A stretch of DNA of 64,000 bases from Saccharopolyspora sp. SCSIO 74807 (GCF_037023755.1 NZ_CP146100.1:2172501-2236500), one strand, 5' to 3'; counted from the first letter of the stretch, positions 8,675 to 16,943 are shown. The notes: generated by a model not told the origin, from the sequence alone. Numbers and translations: made by a program.

Positions 8675-8980
8675 TCAGCCGATGCCTTGCACCGCGGAGC
8701 GCGCCCGCGACAGTGCGCTGTTGGCGGAGTCGTCGTTCTGGGCCATGGTCTGCTTGAGCAGGTTGATGATCTGGCGGACTTCGGTGGCCGCGGACTTCCA
8801 GCGCTGCTCGACGTGGTGGTAGTCGTCGGAGACGCCGTCGGCCTGGAAGTCGGCCATCGCCGCGGCCACGGCCTGGTCGCGTTGCGAGATCACCGATTCC
8901 AGGCGTCCGATGATGCCTTGAATGTCGCCTTGGACGGATTGCGAGATGCCGGTGTCGAAGCTGCGCCGGTCCATGCTCAT
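8675..8980 (-). CDS. WXG100/ESAT-6-like secreted protein
   Basis: A 101-residue helical protein of classic ESAT-6 size. A tryptophan turn (QRWKSAATEV) near residue 60 lies between two helices, with the WXG glycine replaced by serine. From memory similar proteins are annotated as pore-forming ESAT-6 family in actinomycetes. The ATG start is preceded by GGGGGAA. It lies between another ESAT-6-size gene and the DUF6507 gene. Likely exported by the ESX system as a heterodimer with a neighbour. Confidence 0.8.
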   Translation of the reverse strand: MSMDRRSFDTGISQSVQGDIQGIIGRLESVISQRDQAVAAAMADFQADGVSDDYHHVEQRWKSAATEVRQIINLLKQTMAQNDDSANSALSRARSAVQGIG

Positions 8981-8996
8981 GACGATTCCCCCGGGT

Positions 8997-9329
8997 TCAG
9001 CGGGCGCCGAAGCGGGCCGCGTCGAAGTTGGCCGAGCCTTGGTTGGCCGAGGCGTTGTCGGCCATTTCGGTGTCGCCCTGGCCGAACGAGCGGTCCATGC
9101 CGGACTGCCCGCCCAAGATCGCCGACAGCGACCCGTTGAGCTCGCCGGTGATCTCGTCGGCCCGTGCCTTGAACGAGTCGAACGCGGCCCGCCCGGCCCC
9201 GTTGAACTTGCCTTCGAGGGGTTCCGCGGCGGTGATGAGCTGGCGGATCAACGCGCCCAGATCATCGCTGGAACCCTGCGTCTGCTTCGTCAACGCCGAC
9301 AACGTCGACGACCCCATGTCGAACTTCAC
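8997..9329 (-). CDS. WXG100-size ESX substrate lacking the WXG tryptophan
   Basis: A 110-residue helix-turn-helix protein with the turn at GAGRAAFDSF in place of WXG. The sequence is Gly/Ala/Ser-rich and has no signal peptide. GTG 9329 has GGGAGG about 8 nt upstream. It is the first gene of the minus-strand effector operon and 16 nt from the next ESAT-6-like gene, so the two are a plausible secreted heterodimer. Confidence 0.75.
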   Translation of the reverse strand: MKFDMGSSTLSALTKQTQGSSDDLGALIRQLITAAEPLEGKFNGAGRAAFDSFKARADEITGELNGSLSAILGGQSGMDRSFGQGDTEMADNASANQGSANFDAARFGAR

Positions 9330-9456
9330 GCAACACCCTCCCGGTTCTCGCCGCTGCCACCAGTGGCGACCGTGTTCGCGAACCGCTATGACGCGGGAAC
9401 TCCCCAGTTCGGTTCCACCCGATCACAGCGGAGATCACCGCCGTCGGGCATCGGGG

Positions 9457-9487
9457 ATTCTACTCAGGTCAAGGCGGTCGGCTTCAA
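9457..9487 (-). promoter_or_regulatory. Candidate promoter of the ESX effector operon
   Basis: On the minus strand, TTGAAG (9487-9482) and TAGAAT (9462-9457) are separated by 19 nt. They lie about 130 nt before the first ESX substrate gene, in the 253-nt gap between it and the gene at 9583. The -10 is a good match and the -35 moderate. Confidence 0.4.
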
Positions 9488-9582
9488 GGTCGTGCGCGAT
9501 TTCCGGGCGGTTTCGCACGATGCGTGTTCTACGCTCGACTCAGGGTATTTCCCGGCCAGGATCGTGCGGGTCCGAAACCGGT

Positions 9583-9918
9583 TCAGGACTCCTCGTCGGA
9601 CAACGCGGAATGCGCTGCCGCCCAAGCGTCCCTGGCTTCGCGCTGCGATTCGGCGACTCCCTCGAACGTCTCGTCGTTCCCGGTCTGCCTGGACAGCACC
9701 GCGGCGACACCGCTGAGCGCGTCGGAGGCCTCCGACCCGGCTCGGGAGAACGACGTGACCAGCGAGTCCGGCATCTGCAACGTGCCGGGTCCGGCGCCTT
9801 GCTCAGCGGTGCGCTGCGCTTGTTCCGCCGCCTGCCAGGCCGCGCTGAGCTGGGCGAAGGAGTCCAGCAGGTTGCGCCAGATGGTGATCTGCTCGGTGTT
9901 CGGCTCGGGGGCGTTCAT
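9583..9918 (-). CDS. Small helical protein, ESX-locus associated
   Basis: A 111-residue soluble protein with a tryptophan-containing helix (TIWRNLLDSF) and a Ser/Ala/Glu-rich second half. ATG 9918 was chosen over longer in-frame starts because GGAGG lies 5 nt upstream and the upstream frame is low-complexity. Same strand as the effector operon but separated from it by 250 nt. Size and helical nature fit a WXG100-superfamily protein, but no diagnostic motif was seen. Function unknown. Confidence 0.6.
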   Translation of the reverse strand: MNAPEPNTEQITIWRNLLDSFAQLSAAWQAAEQAQRTAEQGAGPGTLQMPDSLVTSFSRAGSEASDALSGVAAVLSRQTGNDETFEGVAESQREARDAWAAAHSALSDEES

Positions 9919-10030
9919 CGGTCCTCCGTTTCGCGGGGGTGCACCGGGAGGGTGCCCGCCGAACCGGTCGATCAAGCTTCGCCGCCGCGTTCCGCCGAAA
10001 GCCGGCGGTGCCCGCTGCCGGAAATCCGGA

Positions 10031-10330
10031 TCACGTCCCGTACACGAGCTCGTCGGCCTGCGCGAGCCCCGCGTCGATCGCCGCGGCTTCGGCATCGTCC
10101 AACGCCGCGCGGAAGTCCGGCCCGGCCGCTTTCACCAGCACCATCAACTTCTTGCCGATACCGCGGGCCTGGGTGAGCCGGACCCGGTGCGCGGCCAGCG
10201 CCTGCCGCGAATCGGTGATCAGCTTGCGATAGCGGTGGTTCAGCTCGGCGCGGGCGTCGACCACGTCCAGCGCCGCCGCCAAGCGGGACAGCTCTGCGGT
10301 GGCGACCTGCTGTTCGGACGGTTCGGGCAC
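10031..10330 (-). CDS. Small helical protein of unknown function
   Basis: About 99 residues, predicted almost entirely helical, with no membrane segment. GTG 10330 is the likely start; GTG 10339 in the same frame is possible and neither has a strong ribosome-binding site. It precedes the 9583-9918 gene by 112 nt on the same strand and may share its transcript. The open frame further upstream runs into the divergent VOC gene and is rejected. Not recognised; possibly another ESX-locus accessory protein. Confidence 0.5.
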   Translation of the reverse strand: MPEPSEQQVATAELSRLAAALDVVDARAELNHRYRKLITDSRQALAAHRVRLTQARGIGKKLMVLVKAAGPDFRAALDDAEAAAIDAGLAQADELVYGT

Positions 10331-10439
10331 GCCACGCACCTTACGACCCGGCACGCCGGAACCGACGCGATGTCGGTGCCCGGGGACACCATGGGGCGAG
10401 CGCAGCGACGCGGCTGCGCACGACGAGGGGAGCACCGCC

Positions 10440-11201
10440 ATGACCACCGTTGAACGGACCGGCACCGCCCTTACTCCCTATCTCGCGGTGAACGGCGCCA
10501 GGCAGGCGATCGAGTGGTACGGCACGGTCTTCGGCGCGCGCCTGCGCGGCGAGCCGCACGTGATGGACGACGGCCGCATCGGGCACGCCGAACTCGACGT
10601 CGACGGTTGCGCGCTGATGCTCGCCGACGAGTTCCCGGAGATCGACATGGCGAGCCCGGCGACCCGCGGCGGTGCCAGCGTGAACCTGAACCTCCAGATC
10701 GCGGACGTCGACGCGGTGCTGCAGCGCGCGCGGGACGCGGGCGCGCCGAAGATCTGGGACGCCGAGGACCGGTTCTACGGCCGCTCCGGACGGCTCGACG
10801 ACCCGTTCGGGCACCGCTGGCAGATCACGACTCCCGCGGCGGGCTTCGCGGAAGCACCGCGCAGGCCGCGGCAGGGCGACATCGACTACATCACCATCGC
10901 CACTCCGGATTCGGGGGCGGCGAAGGAGTTCTACGGCGGATTGCTCGGCTGGCGCTTCTCCGCCGGCAACGTCCCGGACGGTTGGCAGATCGACGGCGTG
11001 CACCCGATGGCCGGAATGCACGGCGGGCAGCACGACGACGTGCAGCTGTGTTTCCGCGTCGACGACATCGACGCCTCGCTGGCGCGCGTGCGCGAGCTCG
11101 GCGGGCAGGCCGAGCCGTCGCAGCAGCGGCCGTTCGGGCGGCTGGCGAGCTGCTCGGACGACCAGGGGCGTCGGTTCTACCTCATGGAACCGGCGGGCTG
11201 A
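10440..11201 (+). CDS. Two-domain VOC (glyoxalase/bleomycin resistance) protein
   Basis: A 253-residue cytosolic protein with two vicinal-oxygen-chelate domains. Residues about 8-130 are PhnB-like (LTPYLAVNGARQAIEWY, ending DPFGHRWQI). Residues about 145-253 open with IDYITIATPDSGAAKEFY and close with DDQGRRFYLMEP. Such pairs form one metal site between two beta-alpha-beta repeats. Substrate cannot be read from sequence. ATG 10440 follows GAGGGGAG. It stands alone, divergent from the minus-strand ESX genes. Confidence 0.85.
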   Translation: MTTVERTGTALTPYLAVNGARQAIEWYGTVFGARLRGEPHVMDDGRIGHAELDVDGCALMLADEFPEIDMASPATRGGASVNLNLQIADVDAVLQRARDAGAPKIWDAEDRFYGRSGRLDDPFGHRWQITTPAAGFAEAPRRPRQGDIDYITIATPDSGAAKEFYGGLLGWRFSAGNVPDGWQIDGVHPMAGMHGGQHDDVQLCFRVDDIDASLARVRELGGQAEPSQQRPFGRLASCSDDQGRRFYLMEPAG

Positions 11202-11234
11202 ACGCGGAAATCCGCGAATGAGGAAGTCGAACCA

Positions 11235-11648
11235 TCAGGAAGCGCTCCAGCCGCTCCAGCGCTCGATCCGCGCGACGATCATCGAATGCTGCGGCGGCTG
11301 GTTGCGATATTGCTCATATTTCGCCGCCAGCGCTTCGGTGAGCTCCGGGTGATCGGCGGCCGCGACGATCTCGGCGACGCCGTCCGCGCGCACCCACCAC
11401 AGCGCTGACCAATCGTGTTCGTAGTGGTCGACCAGCAACGACACCCGAGGGTTCTCGGTGATGTTGCGCAGCCGTTTCAGCGACGTGGTCGTTTTCGGCT
11501 TGTGGTCCACTGCGGTGACGACCACGTTCTCGCGCACCGCGAAAGTCACCGGCACCAAGTGCGGTGCACCGGCCGAATCGGCGGTTCCCAACCGGGCGAC
11601 TCCCGAGGTCGAGAACCAGTAGCGTGCCTTCTCCTGGCTGATGCGCAT
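11235..11648 (-). CDS. PPOX-class, probably F420-dependent oxidoreductase
   Basis: A 137-residue split-barrel flavin-binding-fold protein. Features typical of the actinobacterial F420-dependent Rv1155-like group are RLGTADSAGAPHLVPVTFAV near the N-terminus, KTTTSLKRLRNI, PRVSLLVDHYEHDWSALWWV, and a C-terminal ARIERWSGW. Members reduce small molecules with F420H2. ATG 11648 lies within the start region of the divergent hydrolase gene, so the two share a very compact promoter region. No strong ribosome-binding site is evident; the mRNA may be leaderless. Confidence 0.82.
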   Translation of the reverse strand: MRISQEKARYWFSTSGVARLGTADSAGAPHLVPVTFAVRENVVVTAVDHKPKTTTSLKRLRNITENPRVSLLVDHYEHDWSALWWVRADGVAEIVAAADHPELTEALAAKYEQYRNQPPQHSMIVARIERWSGWSAS

Positions 11649-11676
11649 CGCTGAACCCGCTCCGTATTTTCGAGAC

Positions 11677-12690
11677 GTGCGTACCGTCCATTCCCCAGGT
11701 TCCGACAGCGTCGTCGGTCCCAGCTACGCGCAGCACGAGCATTGGCTGCGCTACCAGGAGTACTTCCCCAGCGGCATGAGCTTCGACTCGCCCGGCGAAG
11801 CGCCGGCGGAGAGCTGGTGGTCGTGGCGGGGCAGACGGGTGCACGTGGACCGGGTGCCGCGCCCGGACGCCCCGGCGAAGCTCATCGCGCTGCACGGCAT
11901 CGGCGGATACGGCCGGATGCTGGCGCCCTACAGCAGGCTGCCCTCGCTGGACGTCGAGTTCCTCGCCCCCGACCTGCCCGGCTTCGGCCTCACCGCCAGC
12001 GGGCTGCGGCAGGTCACCTACCGGACCTGGCAGCAGTGCGTCACGGACCTGGTGGTGGCCGAGCAGCGCAAGGATCAGCGGCCGATCGTGCTGATGGGAG
12101 TGGGCTCGGCCGGGCGGCTGGCCTACGACGTGGCCGCCCGCGCGGGAAGCGGCGGCGCACCCGTCGCCGGAGTCGCACCCATCGCCGGAGTCGTGGCCAC
12201 CGGCCTGGCCGACCCGCGGCGGGAGGTCGTTCGCCGCCGGCTGGCGAGCACCCCCGAACTCGGCCGGTGGTCGGTGCTGCTCGGGTTGCTGCCGGGGGCG
12301 GTGTCGATGCCGCTGCCGCCCGCGTGGGCACCGGCGCGCTGGCTGGTCAACATCGCCGCGATGTCCAACCACGCCCAGTTCGCGCACGCGATCTGGGCGG
12401 ATCCGCTGGGCGGCGGGAACTGGATGTCGCTGGGATTCCTGCGCAGCTTCGTCTGCGCGCCGCCCGCGGTGGAGCCGGAGGACTACGCGGGCCCGCCGGT
12501 GCTGCTGGCGCATCCGGCGGAAGACCGGTGGACGCCGCTGCGGTTCTCCAGGGAGTTCTTCGACCGGCTCGGTCCGGCGGGCCGGTTCGCTGCGCTGCAC
12601 GGGGCCGGGCACCTGCCGTCCGAGGAGTCGGGCTTGGCCGACCTCGACCGCGCGTTGCGGGATTACCTGGACGAGCTCGGCTTGACATGA
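11677..12690 (+). CDS. Alpha/beta hydrolase
   Basis: A 337-residue cytosolic protein with an alpha/beta-hydrolase core. It has an oxyanion loop (LIALHGIGGYG), a strand with DLPGFGLT, a nucleophile elbow (LMGVGSAG, serine probably the nucleophile though the first glycine of GxSxG is Val), an acid loop (HPAEDRWTPL) and a histidine loop (HGAGHLPSEE). Substrate unknown. GTG 11677 is preferred because the longer start at 11641 would overlap the divergent oxidoreductase gene; no ribosome-binding site separates them clearly. Confidence 0.8.
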   Translation: MRTVHSPGSDSVVGPSYAQHEHWLRYQEYFPSGMSFDSPGEAPAESWWSWRGRRVHVDRVPRPDAPAKLIALHGIGGYGRMLAPYSRLPSLDVEFLAPDLPGFGLTASGLRQVTYRTWQQCVTDLVVAEQRKDQRPIVLMGVGSAGRLAYDVAARAGSGGAPVAGVAPIAGVVATGLADPRREVVRRRLASTPELGRWSVLLGLLPGAVSMPLPPAWAPARWLVNIAAMSNHAQFAHAIWADPLGGGNWMSLGFLRSFVCAPPAVEPEDYAGPPVLLAHPAEDRWTPLRFSREFFDRLGPAGRFAALHGAGHLPSEESGLADLDRALRDYLDELGLT

Positions 12691-13070
12691 TCCTGCCGGC
12701 GAGCCGCGGCGGGAGCGGGCTCGCTCCGTCCCCATTGCCCTGATCGACGGAATCGACATCACGGAGGGTGTTCCGTGAACACTCTCCGCGCGCATGGTGA
12801 TCGGTTGCTGCGGCCTTTCTCACAGCGCTCGCAGGGCCGCCGCGGGCTTTCCCGCACGACCCGCCCGCACTCGGCCAGTTCGCGGAACGCGCTGGTCAGT
12901 CCAAGCTCTGCGCAGGCGAATCGGTCGGCGCCCGATACCGGTACGGGCGATTGCGCCGCCCGCGCGCGCGGTGACTGGGGCATCCGGCCCTGGCCAACCG
13001 TGGCCGTCGTGCGTCACGATCGGCGCGGCATTCCGGTGCGACATTCGTGTCGCCGGGCAGAGGAGGGTGG
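12691..13070. other. Intergenic stretch before the phosphodiesterase gene
   Basis: 380 nt between the hydrolase stop and the ATG of the membrane phosphodiesterase. The only candidate gene is a low-complexity frame at 12775-13074, listed separately. No clear terminator or promoter was recognised. Confidence 0.5.
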
Positions 13071-13074
13071 ATGA
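12775..13074 (+). CDS. Doubtful small ORF coupled to the phosphodiesterase gene
   Basis: A 99-codon frame beginning at GTG with GGAGGG 6 nt upstream. Its TGA (13072-13074) overlaps the next gene's start as ATGA, a layout typical of real coupled genes. Against it, the product is Arg/Ser-rich with no recognisable fold and third-position GC is poor. It may instead be a leader region. Listed because of the strong start signal only. Confidence 0.25.
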   Translation: MNTLRAHGDRLLRPFSQRSQGRRGLSRTTRPHSASSRNALVSPSSAQANRSAPDTGTGDCAARARGDWGIRPWPTVAVVRHDRRGIPVRHSCRRAEEGG

Positions 13075-15713
13075 TCGAGCGTCACCACACCCTCGATCCA
13101 CAGGCGACGCTGGACCCGCCGCGCCCGCCCGTGCGAGCCGAGGTCGATCCGGCGCGCAGGCGCTCGTTCACCACCTTCTCCGTGCTCGTGCTGCTGGCCG
13201 GGTTGCTGGTCTCCGGACTCACCTCCTACTGGACGCGGCACGAATACGGCCCCGAGCTGCTGATCATCGGGCCGCTGCTGGCCGTCGGGTTCCTGCTGGC
13301 CGAGCAGCTGACCATCGACGTGGACGTGAAGCGGGTCGGCTGGACCATCTCGTTCACCGAGATCCCGCTGATCCTCGGCCTGCTGACCGCTCCGTTCGAG
13401 GTGGTGCTCGCGGCGAACCTGCTCGCCGGGCTGGGCGCGCAGGTCGGTCGGCGCGCGGCGACCCACGTCGTCTACAACGCCGGGGTCTTCTGCCTCGAGG
13501 TAGCGGTGCCGTTCGCGGTGGCGACCGCGGTGAACAACGCGCTGGACGATCCGCTGAACCCGATCGCGCCGGCCTGGTTCGGCCCGGTGCTGGGCACGCT
13601 GACCTCTCCGCTGATCTCCTGCGGGTTCGCGCTGGCGGCGCTGCACGTGCTGGGCGGCGGCATGCGGTTGACCGCGGCCGCACGGCTGGCGGTGCGCACC
13701 CTGGCGGTCGGGTTGCTGAACACCTCGGTCGGCTTGATCGGCTACGAGGTGGCCCGCAGCACCAAGTGGGGATGGTTGCTGGTCGCGCTGGTCGCCGTCG
13801 CCGTGATCGGGCTCTACCGCGCGTATTCCGGGCTGCTGCGCGAACAGCGCGACCTGGAGGCGCTCAGCGACGTCAGCCTCAGCGTGGCGCGTTCCGGGCA
13901 GTCCGCGGTGCGCGCTCCGGCGGAGGCGGCGGACCCGGAGACCTCGGTCAGCGAGTGGGAACCGGTCGCCGAACGCATCCGCGAACAGCTCAACGCCACG
14001 CGCGTCGTGGTCCGCCTGCGTCTGGACCCCCGTGGCGAAGTCAGCACGCTCGTCGCAGGTGAGCCGCTGCCCGAGGCGGCCGAGTCGGCGAGCCCGCAGG
14101 CACTGCGCGACGACCCGCTGCTGCAGCTGCCCGGCACCCACGTCCGCTCGTTCCGGACGCTGGAAGCGCCCGAGGAGGTGCGCCGCGCGTTGCGGCTGCG
14201 CGGCGCCTACGAGTCCTTGGTGGTGCCGCTGCGCGGCGCGAACCAGCTGCTCGGCGCGGTGGAGGCGCACGACAGGGTCAGCCGCTGGCGCGGCTTCGGC
14301 CAGGCCGACGTGCGGCTGCTGCACACCCTGGCCAGCCACTTGGCCACCGCGATGGACAACCGGCGGCTGCTGGCGCGGCTGCGCCACGACGCCTACCACG
14401 ACCTGCTCACCGGGCTGCTCAACCGCGCCGGGTTCCGCGAGATGGCCGCCGAGCAGCTGCGCAACGAGCGCACGGCGGTCGTGCTGCGGGTGGATCTGGA
14501 CCTGCTCACCACGGTCAGCGAAGCGCTCGGCTACACCTGGGGCGACCGCATGGTCGTGGCCGCCGGGCAGCGGATGCGCGACGAGCTCGGCCACGAAGTG
14601 CCGCTGGCGCGGCTGGAGGCCAACTCGTTCGCGGTGCTGCTGATCGACCGCACCGAGCAGCAGGCGCACCAGCTCGGCGAACGGCTCTGCGAGGTGATCG
14701 CCGAGCCCTACCCGCTGGACCGGCTGGTGGTCGAAGCCACCGGGGTCGCCGGGTATTCGTCTTCCGCGCCCGCCGACGCCGATGACGAGGACGACATCGA
14801 CACCCTGCTGCAGCACGCCGACGTGGCGGTGCGGGCCGCCCGCAACGGCAAAGACGTGGTCCGCGGCTACGCGCCCGCGATGGGGCAGGTCTTCCTGCGC
14901 CGCTTCCAGCTGGTCACCCAGTTCCGGCAGGCGCTGGACACCGGCCAGGTCGAGGTGCACTACCAGCCGAAGGTCGCGCTGCCGGGCAGGCAGGTCGTCG
15001 GCGCCGAGGCGCTGGTGCGCTGGTGGCACCCGGAGTACGGGCGGCTGGACCCGGACGAGTTCGTGCCGGTGGTCGAGGCGACCGGCCTGGTCGACGCGCT
15101 GACCTCGTTCGTGCTGGAGCGCGCGTTGATCAAGGTGCGGGAGTGGCTGGACCGGGATCTGCGGATGTCGGTCGCGGTGAACCTCTCGGTGCGCAACCTC
15201 AACGACGAGTCCTTCCCGGACCGCGTCGGCGAGGCGCTGCTGCGTCACGACATCCCGCCGGAGCTGCTGACCTTCGAGCTCACCGAGTCGTCGGTGATGG
15301 AGGAGCCGGAGCGGTCCATGCCGGTGCTGCGGCGGTTGCACGCGCTGGGCGTGGTGCTGGCCGTGGACGACTTCGGCACCGGTTACTCCTCGCTGGCCTA
15401 CCTGCGCACGCTGCCGGTGGACGAGGTGAAGATCGACAAGAGCTTCGTGCTCGGCATGGGCACCGACCTCAGCGACATGGCGGTGGTGCGCACCATCGTC
15501 GAGCTGGGCCACTCGCTGGATCTGCGGGTCGTGGCCGAGGGCGTGGAGGACGACGCCGCTCGCGACCAGCTCGTCGGGATGCGCTGCGACATCGCGCAGG
15601 GCTACCTGATCTCGCGGCCGCTGCCGGAGGACCGGTTCGAGGCGTGGTTGCAGGCCCGCACGGTGAAGGCGCGCGGATCGCGATCCGAGACCGTGCTCAC
15701 ACTCGTGCACTGA
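13071..15713 (+). CDS. Membrane c-di-GMP phosphodiesterase (7TM-GAF-degenerate GGDEF-EAL)
   Basis: An 880-residue protein that breaks down the second messenger c-di-GMP at the membrane. Seven hydrophobic segments at about 24-260 form a sensor domain. A GAF-like region follows at about 290-435. A GGDEF domain (about 440-560) reads RLEANSF where the GGDEF loop should be, so it cannot be a cyclase. The EAL domain (about 615-870) is intact: EALVRW (E646), NLS, FELTES, DDFGTGYSSL, KIDKSFV, VAEGVE and QGYLISRP. ATG 13071 has AGGAGGG 4 nt upstream. The dead GGDEF may bind GTP to regulate the EAL, as in known composite proteins. Confidence 0.9.
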   Translation: MIERHHTLDPQATLDPPRPPVRAEVDPARRRSFTTFSVLVLLAGLLVSGLTSYWTRHEYGPELLIIGPLLAVGFLLAEQLTIDVDVKRVGWTISFTEIPLILGLLTAPFEVVLAANLLAGLGAQVGRRAATHVVYNAGVFCLEVAVPFAVATAVNNALDDPLNPIAPAWFGPVLGTLTSPLISCGFALAALHVLGGGMRLTAAARLAVRTLAVGLLNTSVGLIGYEVARSTKWGWLLVALVAVAVIGLYRAYSGLLREQRDLEALSDVSLSVARSGQSAVRAPAEAADPETSVSEWEPVAERIREQLNATRVVVRLRLDPRGEVSTLVAGEPLPEAAESASPQALRDDPLLQLPGTHVRSFRTLEAPEEVRRALRLRGAYESLVVPLRGANQLLGAVEAHDRVSRWRGFGQADVRLLHTLASHLATAMDNRRLLARLRHDAYHDLLTGLLNRAGFREMAAEQLRNERTAVVLRVDLDLLTTVSEALGYTWGDRMVVAAGQRMRDELGHEVPLARLEANSFAVLLIDRTEQQAHQLGERLCEVIAEPYPLDRLVVEATGVAGYSSSAPADADDEDDIDTLLQHADVAVRAARNGKDVVRGYAPAMGQVFLRRFQLVTQFRQALDTGQVEVHYQPKVALPGRQVVGAEALVRWWHPEYGRLDPDEFVPVVEATGLVDALTSFVLERALIKVREWLDRDLRMSVAVNLSVRNLNDESFPDRVGEALLRHDIPPELLTFELTESSVMEEPERSMPVLRRLHALGVVLAVDDFGTGYSSLAYLRTLPVDEVKIDKSFVLGMGTDLSDMAVVRTIVELGHSLDLRVVAEGVEDDAARDQLVGMRCDIAQGYLISRPLPEDRFEAWLQARTVKARGSRSETVLTLVH

Positions 15714-15794
15714 TCGGCCGGTTCCGCTCGCCGCCGCCGGTCCAACACCGGAATAGTGCCGTTGACCTGCGCGTTCAATAGAACCAGACCCCGG

Positions 15795-15825
15795 TTGTCG
15801 ACCATGGTCAGCGGGTGTGTAGAGT
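15795..15825 (+). promoter_or_regulatory. Candidate promoter for the tRNA-Thr/tRNA-Met transcript
   Basis: TTGTCG (15795-15800) and TAGAGT (15820-15825), 19 nt apart, lie 23 nt before the tRNA-Thr 5' end. Spacing is slightly long; TGTAGA two bases earlier would give 17. Confidence 0.45.
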
Positions 15826-15847
15826 TCTAATCGCTCCGCAAGGGCAC

Positions 15848-15920
15848 GCCCCAATAGCTCAGTCGGTAGAGCGTCTCCATGGTAAGGAGAAGGTCTACGG
15901 TTCGATTCCGTATTGGGGCT
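15848..15920 (+). tRNA. thrT: tRNA-Thr (anticodon GGT)
   Basis: A 73-nt cloverleaf. Acceptor arms GCCCCAA and TTGGGGC pair fully. The anticodon stem TCTCC/GGAGA encloses loop ATGGTAA with anticodon GGT. The T-arm is TACGG/CCGTA around TTCGATT. Discriminator is T and CCA is not encoded. It precedes tRNA-Met and rpmG. Confidence 0.96.
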
Positions 15921-16020
15921 CGGTAGACAGTCGCGGTGCTCGGTTACCTGGGTGCTGCGGCTGTTTTGCATGAGATACCCTCGGTGGTGCTGAGACCTGC
16001 CGAGCCGGTGGTCTCAGGAT

Positions 16021-16096
16021 GGCGGTGTAGCTCAGTCGGTAGAGCAAGCGGCTCATAATCGCTGTGTCGTCGGTTCAAGTCCGGCCACCGCTACCA
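16021..16096 (+). tRNA. metT: tRNA-Met (anticodon CAT, elongator)
   Basis: Acceptor arms GGCGGTG and CACCGCT pair, with a G-T closing pair. Anticodon stem AGCGG/TCGCT holds loop CTCATAA with anticodon CAT. The T-loop is TTCAAGT. The first base pair and sequence differ from initiator tRNA, so this is the elongator type. The 3' CCA (16094-16096) is encoded, unlike in the other two tRNAs here. Confidence 0.95.
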
Positions 16097-16163
16097 GCTC
16101 GTGGTTCGCCCATTTCCCGAGCGAGCCGACCGGTACGCAGTACTAGAGAGAAAGGGCACCTCT

Positions 16164-16328
16164 GTGGCCACCACCGACGTTCGCCCCAAGATCACGCTGG
16201 CCTGCGAGGAGTGCAAGAACCGGAACTACATCACCAACAAGAACCGGCGGAACAACCCCGACCGGCTGGCGATGAAGAAGTTCTGCACGCACTGCGGCAC
16301 GCATCGCACGCACAAGGAGACCCGCTGA
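16164..16328 (+). CDS. rpmG: 50S ribosomal protein L33
   Basis: A 54-residue L33 of the zinc-binding type, with CEEC and CTHC cysteine pairs both intact. GTG 16164 follows AAAGGG. As in mycobacteria, it lies between tRNA genes and the hadA-hadB genes. A hairpin terminator follows at 16352. Confidence 0.97.
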   Translation: MATTDVRPKITLACEECKNRNYITNKNRRNNPDRLAMKKFCTHCGTHRTHKETR

Positions 16329-16351
16329 GGCACAGCGGTCTCCCGATCACC

Positions 16352-16386
16352 GAAAACCCGCCCGGCTCCGGCCGCGGCGGGTTTTT
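16352..16386 (+). terminator. Rho-independent terminator after rpmG
   Basis: AACCCGCC and GGCGGGTT arms enclose a GC-rich loop and are followed by a T-run. It lies 24 nt after the rpmG stop. Confidence 0.8.
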
Positions 16387-16478
16387 CGCGTCCGGCGGCC
16401 CTGTCGACTTGGTGGCGCCCGACGCGCGACGACCGCGCGCTGGCTGCCTGCGCGACGGGCGGCGGTAATCTGCGTGGC

Positions 16479-16943
16479 GTGCCGCTCGACCAAGCATTCA
16501 TCGGACGTGAGTACCCGCCGACCGAGCCTTACGAGGTGGGCCGGGAGAAGATCCGCGAGTTCGCCGACGCGATCCACGACGGCTCGGCGCTGCACCGGGA
16601 CCCGGAGGCCGCCAAGGCGGCGGGCCACCCGGACGTGATCGCGCCGCCGACCTTCGCGATCATCCTGACCATGCGCGCGCAGGACGCCTTGGTCGACGAT
16701 CCGGCGCTCGGACTGGACTACAGCAAGGTCGTGCACGGCAACCAGCGCTTCACCCACCACCGCCCGATCCGGGCCGGGGACCGGTTGCGCGCCACGGTCT
16801 TCGTGGACGACATCAAGGCCCGCGCGGGCAACGACTTCCTGACCGTGCGCGCCGAGATCGGCACGGTCGAGGGAGAACCGGTGTGCACCGCGCTGTCCAC
16901 GCTGGTGGCTCGCGGTACGGCAGCGGAGGAGGAGCAGGCGTGA
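16479..16943 (+). CDS. hadA: (3R)-hydroxyacyl-ACP dehydratase subunit HadA
   Basis: A 154-residue MaoC-like N-terminal-type hot-dog protein, the non-catalytic substrate-binding partner of HadB in type II fatty-acid elongation. It has the typical opening (GREYPPTEPYEVGREKIREF) and the APPTFAI segment but lacks the Asp/His hydratase pair, as expected for HadA. GTG start without a strong ribosome-binding site. It overlaps hadB by 4 nt (GTGA), consistent with a heterodimer. Gene order rpmG-hadA-hadB matches mycobacteria; hadC is absent. Confidence 0.9.
   Translation: MPLDQAFIGREYPPTEPYEVGREKIREFADAIHDGSALHRDPEAAKAAGHPDVIAPPTFAIILTMRAQDALVDDPALGLDYSKVVHGNQRFTHHRPIRAGDRLRATVFVDDIKARAGNDFLTVRAEIGTVEGEPVCTALSTLVARGTAAEEEQA

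Noticed and set aside
13014-15971. 985-codon minus-strand frame opposite the phosphodiesterase
   Set aside because: Antisense to a protein with intact EAL motifs; composition is typical of a reverse-strand frame and it crosses tRNA-Thr.
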